Source: Wyeomyia smithii | Lineage: Eukaryota > Arthropoda > Insecta > Diptera > Culicidae | Length of the DNA: 64,000 nt | Direction: 5' to 3' | Assembly (NCBI RefSeq): GCF_029784165.1 | Contig: NC_073695.1 | Coordinates: 138,102,285-138,166,284 of the forward strand | Part shown: positions 33,892-44,270 of the stretch, piece by piece | Layout: every line of letters starts with the position of its first letter | Position numbering within the stretch: position 1 is the stretch's first letter | Notes under the pieces: generated by a model | The model's database searches: none | Told to the model about the DNA's origin: nothing | Seen by the model: only the letters and a program-made list of their open reading frames with translations | Made by a program: the position numbers and the translations under genes

Positions 33892-34109
33892 GTTCTTGGT
33901 ATGCTTTGGGTGTGATGTCAATGCTCAAGATTCAGATGGGTGGACGCCACTGCATTGTGCAGCTAGTTGTAATAACCTAGCGATGGTTAAATATTTGGTT
34001 GAGTCTGGAGCCTGTTTATTTGCCGCTACGTTATCCGACCATGAAACACCAGCAGAAAAGTGTGAGGAAGACGAGGAAGGTTTTGATGGTTGCTCTGAAT
34101 ATTTATATA
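33892..34109 (+). CDS. ASPP: ASPP-like gene, ankyrin-repeat exon
   Basis: An AG acceptor at 33890-33891 is followed by an open exon reading FGCDVNAQDSDGWTPLHCAA, then SCNNLAMVKYLVESGA and AEKCEEDEEGFDGCSEYLY. A GTACGT donor follows at 34110. The sequence matches the last ankyrin repeats and linker of the apoptosis-stimulating-of-p53 proteins (ASPP1/2/iASPP, Drosophila ASPP), which in insects act with Csk and RASSF at cell junctions. The exon enters with the third base of a codon and leaves after the first base of one, compatible with the next exon. Upstream exons are not in the window or lie beyond the left edge of the inserted elements. This is the only clear host gene here. Confidence 0.9.
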
Positions 34110-34284
34110 GTACGTTGTATTTGAAGATAAACGGGCATATCTCGGGCATGAGGAAGAAGGCTTTTTGTGCTTTTCAACAGCTTTTACTCACTATTCTCAT
34201 AACATTCGTACCGCTCTTCTGTTATGCCTGTTTATCTATTCATATTTTTTTTTCAAAAATAGTTTAAAATCCATGTATTTACAG

Positions 34285-34487
34285 GCGTTCAAGAAAAGTT
34301 GGGAATTTTGAATGATGGTGATGTCTTCGCCGTATTTGCTTATGATGCGCAACAATCGGATGAGTTAAGTTTTTCTGTAAATGATAAACTTACAGTTATT
34401 CGTAAAGGAGACGACTCTGAAAGAGAGTGGTGGTGGGCCAAGGAATCCAATGGCGCAGAAGGTTACATTCCCAGAAACTTGCTAGGG
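34285..34487 (+). CDS. ASPP: ASPP-like gene, SH3 exon
   Basis: A 175-bp intron separates this exon from the previous one. The acceptor is ACAG at 34281-34284 and the donor GTAAGT at 34488. It reads VQEKLGILNDGDVFAVFAYD, DELSFSVNDKLTVI, EREWWWAKESNGAEGYIPRN and LLG. It is a C-terminal SH3 domain with the ALYDY-like (AVFAYDA), Trp-Trp-Trp and PxN (IPRNLLG) motifs of the peptide-binding groove. In ASPP2 the ankyrin-SH3 unit binds p53, Bcl-2 and PP1. Family members end with a few more residues (LYPR-type), so one short exon should follow; I did not find it to the right. Confidence 0.92.
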
Positions 34488-34594
34488 GTAAGTTAAAAAT
34501 TTTACTCAATTATTAAATTTTAGCTTTTATTTTTTAATACAGACTAAAAAATGTTTGACTAATGATAGTGTTCAGTGTCAATTATTATAAGTAA

Positions 34595-34756
34595 GGGGCC
34601 ATACACATACCACGTGGACAGTTGGGGACGGGGGGGGGGGGGGGGGGGTTGTGTAATGTCCACGGTTCTACAAAAAAAGAATTTACATGGCATTTGTCCA
34701 GGGGGGGGGGGGTCAAAATCGTTAAAATTCTGTCCACGTGGTATGTGGATGGCCCC
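34595..34756. mobile_element. PIF/Harbinger-like MITE with GGGGCCAT ends
   Basis: Inverted ends start GGGGCCATACACATACCACG on the left and match the complement of the right end (GTGGTATGTGGATGGCCCC) for about 27 bp. A 3-bp TAA lies on each side (34592-34594 and 34757-34759), as for PIF/Harbinger-type insertions. The interior has a run of 19 G (34630-34648) and one of 12 G (34701-34712). A second copy is at 42069-42230. It lies in ASPP just past the SH3 exon. Confidence 0.75.
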
Positions 34757-34759
34757 TAA

Positions 34760-35500
34760 GACTAAATAGTAATATCTTTTAAAAGTAAATTCACATTTGA
34801 GAAGGAGGTGGCAGCACTCATAAGGTTTTTTTGCATTCTTTGTTTTTGAAAATTTATCTGTAACATTTGAAAAGGACTGAACAAAGAGATAGAGAAAAGT
34901 TGATAAGGGATGACTTCTAGAAAAATATCTGAACTTTTTTAAAAAAGTATTGACAATATTAAATTTGAAAGTTCATTTTAAAAATAAAAAGTAATTTTCA
35001 ATAAATCGGTCATGTAAGATTTTTCTCAAAATAAATTTTTTAGATAGACAGTTTAGTTGGCTAATACTCCTCTGAACAAATCACACACTCAAAGAAAAAA
35101 GTTGTTCTAACAATAACTTTTTCAGGTTTACCGCAGATTCACGTTTTATGCTTTTGAGCTGTCATCAATTGAGAGAATTAAAAGCGTTCCTTCGATCGAT
35201 TAAATTTATAATATTTTTTGTTGAATCTTTAAAGCTTTTCATAAAATTATTTTTAAATGATAGGCTTAAATTTTTTCTCGTAAAGTTGGTGATTAGCTGC
35301 TGTTTTTTCCATGGCATCCTGGATTTTATTGGCAGCGCTCTTTTGTGACGCCTATGTGCTTTCGTATATTTGAGACGCTCTCAAGTATTGCTTGAGCGAG
35401 CTCTACTTCTCTCATATTTTGTGACTTAATTCCTTTTTTCAACCGTATATACGCTTCAATGAATAATTTAAAAAAAAATTGAAAATGTATTAAGACCACA
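34760..35500. other. Probable ASPP intron sequence, no feature seen
   Basis: AT-rich, no supportable frame or repeat. It lies 3' of the SH3 exon donor site and is therefore likely intronic if the gene continues to the right. Confidence 0.4.
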
Positions 35501-35561
35501 ACATAAAACCTAAATTAATCCACCCAGCGGTCAGACTCAGCCTTTCTCATTTAAACTTATT

Positions 35562-36077
35562 TAGGGATACCATCCGTCCTGATTTAGCAGGACATGTCCT
35601 GATTTTTAGAAACCCGTTTGGAGCGTCCTGATTTATTTTTCATATTTTAGCATTTGTCCTGATTTTTCTGAATGGTGCCGGACATTCAGAAATGTTGAAG
35701 ATTTTTCAGGACTTTTTCTTGACCCCGGAAAGAAAAGGACTCATTTCAAACGATTTTTTTCCTTGGTTGAATCTTGACGAGAGAAGTTGTCTAGTCGTTG
35801 AAACCGTTAAACATCTGACAATTGTTAAGTATAATTTCAAACAGTTTACGTTTGCTACATTTTTGGGTATCTATTAATGCCTAAGGAATCAAAGTTGCAA
35901 AAATGAATCGTCCGAGAAATACGTTAAATAAATAAATGAGTGTTTTGGCGTATGTTGCAGAGCAAATCTCAGATTGCATGTTTTATTTATTGTTATCTCA
36001 AAAAAAAAGCTTAGATCAAATTTGTGCCGGAAAAAAAAGTTGTCCTGATTTTTAACTCCGACCAAATGGTAACCCTA
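35562..36077. mobile_element. hAT-type non-autonomous transposon (516 bp)
   Basis: It begins TAGGGATACCATCC and ends GGTAACCCTA. The ends are imperfect inverted repeats (TAGGGATACCAT versus TAGGGTTACCAT). It is flanked by 8-bp duplications AACTTATT (35554-35561 and 36078-36085), the hAT hallmark. The motif GTCCTGATTT recurs near both ends (about 35577, 35611, 35628, 35657 and 36042), possibly transposase sites. Removing the element restores the F1 sequence seen near 49790. No transposase is visible. Confidence 0.8.
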
Positions 36078-37077
36078 AACTTATTATTTGTAAAAATAGA
36101 TTTACATGAATGCTTAAATCCAATAAAGGTTTATTCACTCTTTGGGTTCTAAAATATTGATGTTGTAAATGAAGTATAAAATATGAAATTTGACGTAATG
36201 TGAGTGCTTAAGAAATAGCGAAATAAAGAAATGACTCACACATTTAACACACATTTAAATCATGTTGAGACCATATATATTGATCAAAGCAGGTATAGTT
36301 TTGAATAGTCTTTGAATTTCTTTTCTTTCCAAAACTTTTGAACCACATATCAAATTGTTATGAAGTTTGTTATTTGTAAGTTTGAGAGATGACTTGTTTG
36401 TATGACACTAGTTATGTTCAAATTAGTCGTGTAATATTTGAGATAATAGACTTTCGTTGTTTTAACAATTCAATACATAACGGTTGCTTAAGTTCGACTA
36501 TAATTAAATAAAAAGGGAACGTATAGGGCAGCCCAACTTTGAAACCATGTGTTCAATCATAATTCATCAGTTAACGCTTAACTAGCCCATTCACCTGATA
36601 TCAATATTGTTCAAATCGGTTGTGTAGTTTCTAAGATACTGAAGTTTCGTGATTTTCACATTTCGATACATTACAGACGAAATTACTGTCCGATTACACG
36701 AAAATTAAATGGGGTGTTATGAGGCAGCTAGACCTTTCATTTGACACTAATTTTGTGGAAATCGGTTCAACCATCTCTGATAAAAGTGAGTGAGTTCAAG
36801 TAATGTTTGGAATATGTTACTTTCCATAGCTGGATTTCACATTTTTAAACATAACAGGCAAAGTAATAATCCGTTCGCAAATAAAATCAATGGGGTCTTA
36901 TGGGGCAACTAGACGTCCAGCCATCTCGGAGAAACATGAGTGAGATTAAATAGTCTCCAGAACACGTTTCTGTAAATAACTTCTGAACCACAAATTCAAT
37001 CTTCACAAAATTCAAAAGTCAAGGGTTTTTAAGGTAACCCGTTCATTTGAAATTAATTTTGTTCAAATCGGTTGTGT

Positions 37078-40000
37078 TGTGTATATTTAATTTCTCACAA
37101 AATAAACATTTGTAATCAAGGTAATGATCCAACATTTGTTACTAGAATAAGACGAGAGGTTCTTGATCTAACACTTTGTAGCGCTAAACTATCTGGAATG
37201 ATTGTGAACTGGCACGTGTCAGAAGAACAATCATTGTCGGACCACAAACAAATTATGTTTAACTATGTTTCTGGGGAGCTCGTGTCCGAAAAATTCAGAG
37301 ATCCTAGAAAAACTAATTGGGATAGCTACTATTCCACACTCTCAAACAAGATTTTGCTCTCAGTGGACATCTCTTCCACTGAGCAACTCGAATCTGTTTC
37401 CTCATCTTTTCTAACTAATATAATAGATTCCTTCGAAGAAAGTTGCCCGGTGAAACGGAAAACTTCTAGTAAGAACGTATCTTGGTGGAACAATAAACTT
37501 GAAAAGCTAAGAAAATCGTCAAGAAGGCTTTTCAACAAAGCTAAAACTACCGGAAATTGGACAGAATATAAAAGCTGTCTAACAGAATACAATCGAGAGA
37601 TTCGAAAATCACAGAGAAGGGACTGGAAGCGTACATGTGAGCAAGTTGAAAACTTGCCAGTTGTAGCTAGACTCCATAAAGCCCTCTCTACAGATCACAC
37701 AAATGGGCTAGGCCGCTTAAAGAACGAAAACGGTCAGTTCACAACAGACTCTCAGGAAACACTTAGTGTCATGATGGATACACACTTCCCAGGCTCGACT
37801 CAATTGACTTCCGAAAATGCACAGGACTTCTATATGGCTCAACCTAGCTCAATTCATGACAAGGTTAAAGCTCAAGAATTAGCCAGTGTAAGCTTCACGA
37901 CGTCAAGAGTTGAATGGGCAGTGGATTCCTTAAAGCCCTTTAAATCGCCGGGGCCAGATGGGATTTATCCAGTGCTTTTACAAAAAAGCAAGGATATTAT
38001 AGTCCCCTGTCTGGTGGAGATGTTCAGGACTAGCATGACACTAAGCTACATTCCGAGTAAATGGCGAGAAGTCCGCGTCATATTCATTCCTAAGGCTGGA
38101 AAACGTGATAGGACGAGTCCCAAAACATATAGACCAATCAGTCTAACTTCTGTCATTTTGAAAATGATGGAAAAAATCATTGATCTACATATCAAATTAT
38201 CATACTTAAAAAGTAGACCATTAAACAAATTTCAGTTTGCCTATCAAACTGGTAAATCAACTGAAACAGCACTCCACACGCTGGTTTCAAAACTAGAGAA
38301 GTCTTTTGAGGCTAAAGAAATCTCACTGACAGCCTTTCTTAAAATTGAGGGAGCGTTTGACAATGCTTCTCACGAATCTATAAAAAATGACATGTTTTGA
38401 CATGTGCATCTTGAATTAGACTGACGCTATGTTATCAAACCGGTTGATAACAGCCAATTTAGGAAGATCAACTTTAACGACAAAACCAACAAGGGGTTGC
38501 CCACAAGGAGGGGTTTTATCTCCCTTATTGTGGTCTCTTGTTGTCGAAGATCTTCTTAACAACTTAAACTAGGATACGAAATCATCGGATTCGCTGATGA
38601 CATTACTATTTTAGTTAGGGGTGAATGCGGATCCACTATTTCTAATAGAATGCAATACGCTTTAAACTACACACTTAAATGGTGTAACCTGGAAGGACTA
38701 AGCGTCAATCCTTCTAAAACAGTTATAATCCCATTTATAAGAAATAGAAAGTATAATATTGCAACTCTTAAGTTGGGAGACACACAGTTGGTGGCTATCC
38801 AAGCGAACCAAGTACCTAGGTGTTATGCTTGACCATAACCATAAGCTGCGATCTCAAAAGCAAACAACGCTCTTTGGGCTTGCAGCAATACATTTGGCAA
38901 AAAATGGGGACTCAAGCCGAGGATGATTCACTGGATATACTTGGCAATAGTGAGACCCAGAGTAACTTATGCCTCGCTAGTGTGGTGGCCTAAAACTTCA
39001 CAATTATCAGCTCAGAAAAAGTTAGATAAACTACAACGTCTGGTACGCCTATCAACAACAGGAGCAATGGCCAGTGCACTATCCAAAGCCTTAGAAGCTC
39101 TTCTATATCTTCTACCTCTACATCAGTATGTACAACTTGAAGCCGAAAAAGGTGCTCTTAGGCTAAAACGTGTTAAAACTTTTCAGGAAGGGGATCTAAA
39201 GGGACATCTACGAATCCTCAAAGATTTCCAACCGAACACGTTAATTACCATGACTGTGGACTGGATGGACGCTGGAACTAACTTCAATGTTCCTTTCAAA
39301 GTGATTGAAACCAATCGCAGTGAATGGGAAGAAGGAGGTCCCAAAGTTCGTCCTGGATCAGTCATATTTTATACAGATGGCTCTAAAATGGGCGAGTCTA
39401 CAGGCGCTGTGGTCACTGGACCAGGAATCAATATATCAATTCCAATGGGGCAGTGGCCCACAGTTTTTCAAGCGGAAATAAATGCTGTTCTAACATGCAC
39501 AAGTATTTGCTTGGCTAGGAAATATAGGTATGCCAATATCTGCATTTTCTCAGATAGTCAAGCAGCTCTCAATGCTATAAAAGCATACACTTGTCAGTCG
39601 AAGTTGGTATGGGATTGTATTCAATCCCTATGACAACTAACTGTAACAAACGTTGTCAATCTATACTGGATGCCTGGTCACTGTGGTATAGAAGGAAATG
39701 AAAAAAGCCGATCTCTTAGCAAGAATTGTTTCTTCAACTGTTTTCGTCGGGCCGGAGCCATTCTGTGGGGTATCTTCATCCTGTTTGAAATCTGAGCTAA
39801 GAGGCTGGGAATTAATGATGATTGATGCCAACTGGAAGGCTTACTCCAAAGCAAGGCAATCTAAACTATTCATTACACCATGTAAAAGAATCACACGGAA
39901 CCTACTCAGTATGAATAAAGCTGATCTGAGTACGTTAACTGGCCTACTTACTGGGCACTGTCCGAGTAAGTATCACCTTAAAAATTTAGGTAAACTGACA

Positions 40001-40324
40001 GATGACTTATGTCGTTTCTGTAATTCTGAAGTAGAAACCTCTGAACACTTACTGTGCCAATGCAGCGCATTAATTCAGCAAAGACTGCGTATTCTTGGAA
40101 AAGGTATCCTCACGCCTAACGAGATATGGTCTGCTGAACTAATGAAGGTAAGGAACTTCATCAAAGAAGTCATACCTTCTTGGGGTGAAATGCAAAGTCT
40201 GGGTGCGACTATCACTGATACCCATGGTGATGGAACGAACTGACAGTGCATAAAAATTAACGCGGAGTATACCACAATATATCTAACTAATGGTAGTAGT
40301 GGTCATAGGCTCCTACAGGAAAAA
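37078..40324 (+). mobile_element. LOA/Lian-like non-LTR retrotransposon, 5'-truncated (3.25 kb)
   Basis: It is flanked by a 13-bp duplication AAATCGGTTGTGT at 37065-37077 and 40325-40337, lying within repeat F1. It starts inside the endonuclease and ends with an A-rich tail (CAGGAAAA). Domains run from the end of the endonuclease (SLSDHKQIMF) through reverse transcriptase, RNase H and a C-terminal Cys/His motif. RNase H together with this RT type suggests the LOA clade (Lian in Aedes). 5' truncation and long duplications are normal for target-primed insertion. Confidence 0.85.
37090..40243 (+). pseudogene. LOA-like ORF2 remnant: RT, RNase H, zinc motif
   Basis: The frame 37072-38400 reads the endonuclease end and RT fingers (SPGPDGIYPVLLQKSK, YRPISLTSVILKMMEK). 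FLKIEGAFDNAS near its end replaces the expected FLDI at the first catalytic Asp, so Asp has become Lys. Frame breaks follow at about 38400 and 38560. GFADDITILVRG (38590-38625) keeps the catalytic FADD. After another break (about 38830) a frame to 39633 holds the thumb and RNase H (VIFYTDGSKMGES, ICIFSDSQAALNAI). A last frame (39698-40243) holds the RNase H end and a C-x2-C-x8-H-x4-C motif (CRFCNSEVETSEHLLC). At least four breaks make it inactive. Confidence 0.85.
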
Positions 40325-40809
40325 AAATCGGTTGTGTAGTTTCTGAGATATTGATGTTTCGTGATTTTTACATTTTGATACATAACCTCTAAACAAGGAA
40401 TCCGATTACAATAAAATTCAATAGGGTCTTATGGGGCAACTAGACCTTTCATTTGCAATTAATTTCATTGTAATCGGTCCAGCCATCTCTGAGAAAATCG
40501 TGTGAGATTGGGAGAGCGTTACACACACACACACACACACATATACAGAAAATGCTCAGCTCGTCGAGCTGAGTCGAGTGATACACGACATTCGGCCCTT
40601 TTGAGCACTTTTATACCTTTAGTTTTTGCAGTGATTGCCATACCTTTCCAGGAGAAAGGCAAAAATATGTAATTAAGCACTTATCTGAGGTTTTCCCGCA
40701 AAGTTTTCAATTCCTCCTTCTTCTTTTGTATATTGCTGGAAGTTCTAGATTTAGCCTTCTACTCTTAGCTTCTGCCTCCTGTTTTTCCTTTTGTCTAAAT
40801 TTTTAAGCT

Positions 40810-41091
40810 TCAGATTCTTTTTTTTCTTTTTTCTTCCTCCTTCTGCATTGTATATAATTGGTGCGCCTTTTGACCCATTAGTACTAACCTTTTGGGAATG
40901 GGTACAAGGTAAGCTTTATTGTTATGAGTTTTCAAAGCTGCCTTGACCGTCATGAGTGCGTTGAGAGTTCTCCCGCTCATGAACGCCTTGTCGTCAGTCA
41001 AAATTCTAGCTGAGGTTGAAAAATTGCGTTCAGCGTTTCCATGAGAAAGCGAAAGCGATGCCTTCACTATTCCCGATATCAATGGGTACAT
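40810..41091 (-). pseudogene. hAT-family transposase C-terminal fragment
   Basis: About 90 residues read LSLSHGNAERNFSTSARILT and RTLNALMTVKAALK, which resemble the C-terminal dimerisation region of hAT-type transposases and their domesticated relatives (SHGNA...ER.FS pattern). A basic tail follows. No N-terminal zinc finger or catalytic DDE part is nearby, so this is a fragment. A host-domesticated exon is possible but less likely, since it sits between repeats. Confidence 0.5.
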
Positions 41092-41154
41092 AGCCCTCTA
41101 TCTGTCTTCATAAAAAAACGGTTGCAATATTTGTCAACCCTTATAAGCTCACTA

Positions 41155-41640
41155 TCAGGTCGAGCTTCGTAGCCGCAAGGTTACAGAGTCCGCTTTGACA
41201 AGCGAATGGTGATAGGTTCGAATCTTTGTAGAACCAAACCATTCGTTCGCAAAAAGGACTTTAAGTATGAGTTTATTCTCAGGCTCTTCCATCTTCTCTC
41301 CAGATTTAATAACCTCTCGTCTAAAGCTTCGATAATATCATAGACTTTAGCACGTCTACGCTGTTAGAGTGATAGCTCGCAGGAGGTTATGATAGAATCG
41401 ATAAGGAAGAAAGTAGGTTACTAAATCTGAATGAGAAAACAAAAAGTACTATAACTTCCCCCCAGACTTAATAACCACTGATCTAAGGCTTCGATAATAT
41501 CATAGACTATGGCACGTTATATGCTTTTAGAGTGATAGCCTGCAGGAGGATATGATAAGGTCGATAAGGAAGGTAGTAGGTTACTAAGTCTGAAGGAGAA
41601 GACAAAAAGCACTATAACACGGAGCAGGTTACTTCTCAAT
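41155..41640 (+). repeat. tRNA-like SINE with a 162-bp tandem duplication
   Basis: TAGCCGCAAGGTT (41170-41182) resembles a pol III A box. GGTTCGAATC (41215-41224) is a good B box, about 33 bp downstream. The tail contains two copies of a 162-bp unit starting CAGATTTAATAACC (41301) and CAGACTTAATAACC (41463), both with CTTCGATAATATCATAGACT. It is probably a tRNA-derived SINE body plus tail; no canonical cloverleaf can be drawn, so it is not a functional tRNA gene. Confidence 0.5.
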
Positions 41641-42018
41641 AAGTAGCACTGCAAAATGGTAAAAAAACAGAAATGTGCAAACAGCAAAAACGTCCGGACA
41701 ATGCCACAATAGATAAAACAATACTGGTCGCAGTGGGGTCCACACAAAAAAAAATCAGGTAAATCCTCCTCAATTTTCAACAGATGCTTTGAATTAGCAT
41801 ATTTTCCATCAAAATGGAAAAATGCCGAAGTCACTCCAGTTTTAAAACCTGAAAAAATCCAGCTGAAGCATCAAGTTATCGTTCAATTAGTTTACTCTCT
41901 TCTATAAGCAAACTTTTTGAAAGAATAATTCTTAATAGAATGATGACACATATTAACGGATTTTTTTTTTTGCAAATGAGCAGTTTGGGTTTCGACATGG
42001 GCATTCGGCACATCGGTT

Positions 42019-42280
42019 AGAGCACCTCCAGTGGAATAACCTTCAGATTTATTAGTACGAATCATATTAGGGGCCATCCACATACCACGTGGACAGATTT
42101 TCAACGATTTCGACCCCCCCCTCCCTCTCCGTGGACAACTGCCCATATAAATTCTAAAAAAAATGTATAGACCGTGGACTTTAGCCAACCCCCCTCCCAA
42201 AGCTGTCCACGTGGTATGTGGATGGTCCCTAATATGATTCGTACTAATAAATCTGAAGGTTATTCCACTGGAGATGCTCT
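42019..42280. repeat. 262-bp palindrome centred on the MITE
   Basis: The left arm (AGAGCACCTCCAGTGG...) and right arm (...CCACTGGAGATGCTCT) pair over about 50 bp outside the MITE and continue into its ends, giving arms of nearly 80 bp. The right arm is the native RT sequence, because it reads in frame into ALLDIEKAFDSVWH. The left arm is the inverted copy. Confidence 0.85.
42069..42230. mobile_element. PIF-like MITE, second copy, inside the Jockey fragment
   Basis: The ends match the MITE at 34595-34756 (AGGGGCCATCCACATACCAC, with ACGTGGACAG just inside it). The interior has C-rich runs in place of the G runs, so it is in the opposite orientation. Instead of a direct TAA duplication the flanks read TTA and TAA, and the 50 bp on either side (42019-42068 and 42231-42280) are inverted copies of each other. 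Confidence 0.75.
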
Positions 42281-42889
42281 TCTAGACATAGAGAAGGCGT
42301 TCGACAGTGTTTGGCATAAAGGTTTGATAGCTAAAATGTCTAATTTCCGTTTTCCTCTTTACATCACACAAATGATTCAAAGTAACTTGACTGACCGCAC
42401 TCTTCAGGTTAACTATTTAAATAGTAAATCTGATAGATTGCCTGTTAGAGCTGGTGTACCACAAGGAAGTATCTTGGGCCCAGTCTTATATAATATTTTT
42501 ACTTCTGATTCTTCTGATTCACCACCAGGATGTGAGAAATCTCTGTTCTGTGACGATAAAAGCATTTCCGTAAAAGGAAAAAGCCTTCGTGTTATATGCA
42601 GTAGGCTGCAAAAAAGTCTAGATATATTTTCTTCATATTTGCAGAAATGGAAGATTCCTCCTTATGCATCAAAAACACAAATAAATTGTTTTCAAACCCA
42701 CCAATAATCATTTTGTTAAGATGAACGGTGTAATTCTCAATTGGTCTGATCAAGCTAAATACTTAGGGCTAATTTATGATAAAAATCTTGCTTTCAATAT
42801 CCAAACAAAGTGCAATAAACATATAGAATGTTTGTATTGTTTTATCAACAGAAATTCTAATATAATAAAGTTCGCCTATGTATGAGGCA

Positions 42890-44270
42890 ATCCATGGGTG
42901 GTGTTCCACGGTTTGTACGTTTGTCGACTTCCGACAACATTTTGAGTTGTAAAATGGCGACTTCCGGTGACTGGAAAACTGCCGAAAATGACCAAATAGC
43001 ACCTAATATGGGAAATTTTTTTTTTAACCAGAATGACGCTCAGAGGCCAGAAATTGTCTCAAAATGCCATTTTGAAATCCAAGATGGCGACTTCCGGTTT
43101 CTGAAAAACAGCGGAAAATGACCAAATATGGGTTTTTCCGCGATTGTTATGATGCACTGAAGCCACAAATCGACCTCAGACAACATTTTGAATTGTAAGA
43201 TGGCGACTTCCCAAATGACCAAATACCACCTAATATGGATGTTTCTTTAACCAGAATGACGCTCAGAGGCTAGAAATTGTCTCTGAATACCATTTTGAAA
43301 TCCAAGATGGCGACTTCCGGTTTCTGAAAAACAGCGAGATATGACCAAATACCACCCAATGTGGGTATTTCCGAAATCGTTATGATGCACTGAAACCACA
43401 AATAGCGACTTTTGGTGACTGGAAAACTGCCGAAAATGACCCAAAAACAACCAAATATGAGTGTTTCTTTAACCAGAATGATGCTCAGAGGCCAGAAATT
43501 GTCTCCAAATGCCATTTTGAAACCCAATATGGCGACTTACGGTTCCTAAACAACAGTGGCAAAAAACCAAATAACACTCATTATGGGTATTTCCAGGATT
43601 GTTATGATGCACTTAAGCTACAAATCGACCTCAGACAACATTATGAATTGTAAAATGACGACTTCCGGTGCATGGGAAACTGCCGAAAATGACCAAATAC
43701 CACCCAATATGGGTGTTTCTTCAACCGGCCGATTTCCATCCCATATGAGATGCTTCGATACCAAAATGATGCACAGGAGCTAGAATCGACCACAGACACC
43801 ATTTTGAATTCTAAGATGGTGACTTCCGGTTTCTGGAAAATAACCGAAAATGACTAAATAACACCTATTATTGGTGTTTCCTAAAGCAGAATGACGCTCA
43901 GGGGCCAGAAATTGTCTCCAAATGCCATTTTAAAATCCAAGGTAGTGACTTTCGGTTTCTGGAAAATAGCCTAAAGTGACCAAATACCACCCAATATGAG
44001 TGTTTCTTTAACCAGAATGATGCATGGAGCTAAAAATTGACCTCAGACACCATTTTGAATTGTAAGATGATAACTTCTGGGAAACAGCCGAATACTACTG
44101 CATATGAATATTTACGTAATCGAAATAATGTATAGAAGCCAAGCATTGACCCTGGACACCATCTTGAATTCGAAGATGACCACTTTCAGTTTCTGGAAAA
44201 CAACGAAAATAACTGAATAATACCCAATATGAGTGTTTTCGGAATAGAGGTGATGTACTAAAGGCAAAAG
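42890..44270. repeat. Satellite-like array, 100-160 bp diverged units
   Basis: About eleven units marked by AAGATGGCGACTTCCGG or variants (near 42951, 43081, 43198, 43303, 43403, 43528, 43655, 43813, 43930, 44064 and 44175). Each is followed by TTTCTGGAAAACAGCC- and ACCAAATACCACCCAATATG-type segments. It is the same family as 10227-10585. It runs directly into a Helitron 3' end, so it is probably internal Helitron sequence and not centromeric satellite. Confidence 0.8.

Larger units (their letters stand above)
35505..40670. repeat. F1 interspersed repeat copy, split by hAT and LOA insertions
   Basis: The F1 end block (AATCCACCCAGCGGTCAGAC) starts the copy. It is interrupted at 35562-36077 by a hAT-type element and again at 37078-40324 by a LOA element. 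After the second insertion the repeat resumes exactly (AGTTTCTGAGATATTGATG) and runs to a CA tract (40520-40542), the CTCAGCTCG palindrome (40555-40573) and the GGAGAAAGGCAAAAA end. Internal motifs CAGCCATCTCTGAGAAA and TTCAAATCGGTTGTGT recur several times. The layers give an order: F1 first, then the two insertions. Confidence 0.8.
41741..42885 (+). pseudogene. Jockey-clade reverse transcriptase fragment
   Basis: The left part (41741-42017) reads AYFPSKWKNAEVTPVLKPEK, SSISKLFERIILNR and QFGFRHGHSA with frame breaks. The right part (42231-42707) reads YSTGDALLDIEKAFDSVWHK, VPQGSILGPVLYNIF and LFCDDKSISVKG, where the catalytic ADD reads CDD. A further stretch (WSDQAKYLGLIYDKNL) follows to about 42885. 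A MITE and an inverted duplication split it at 42019-42230. Family resemblance is to Jockey/Juan elements. No endonuclease or 3' end is present. Confidence 0.8.

Noticed and set aside
34575..34769. 64-codon Gly-rich protein
   Set aside because: It lies inside the G-rich MITE and is a translation of the G runs.
41165..41232. Functional tRNA gene
   Set aside because: A- and B-box-like sequences are present, but no acceptor stem or anticodon arm pairs convincingly. A SINE explains it better.
42890..44270. Centromeric satellite or CRISPR-like array
   Set aside because: Unit spacing is irregular (100-160 bp), units are diverged, and the array ends in a Helitron terminus. This is also eukaryotic DNA.
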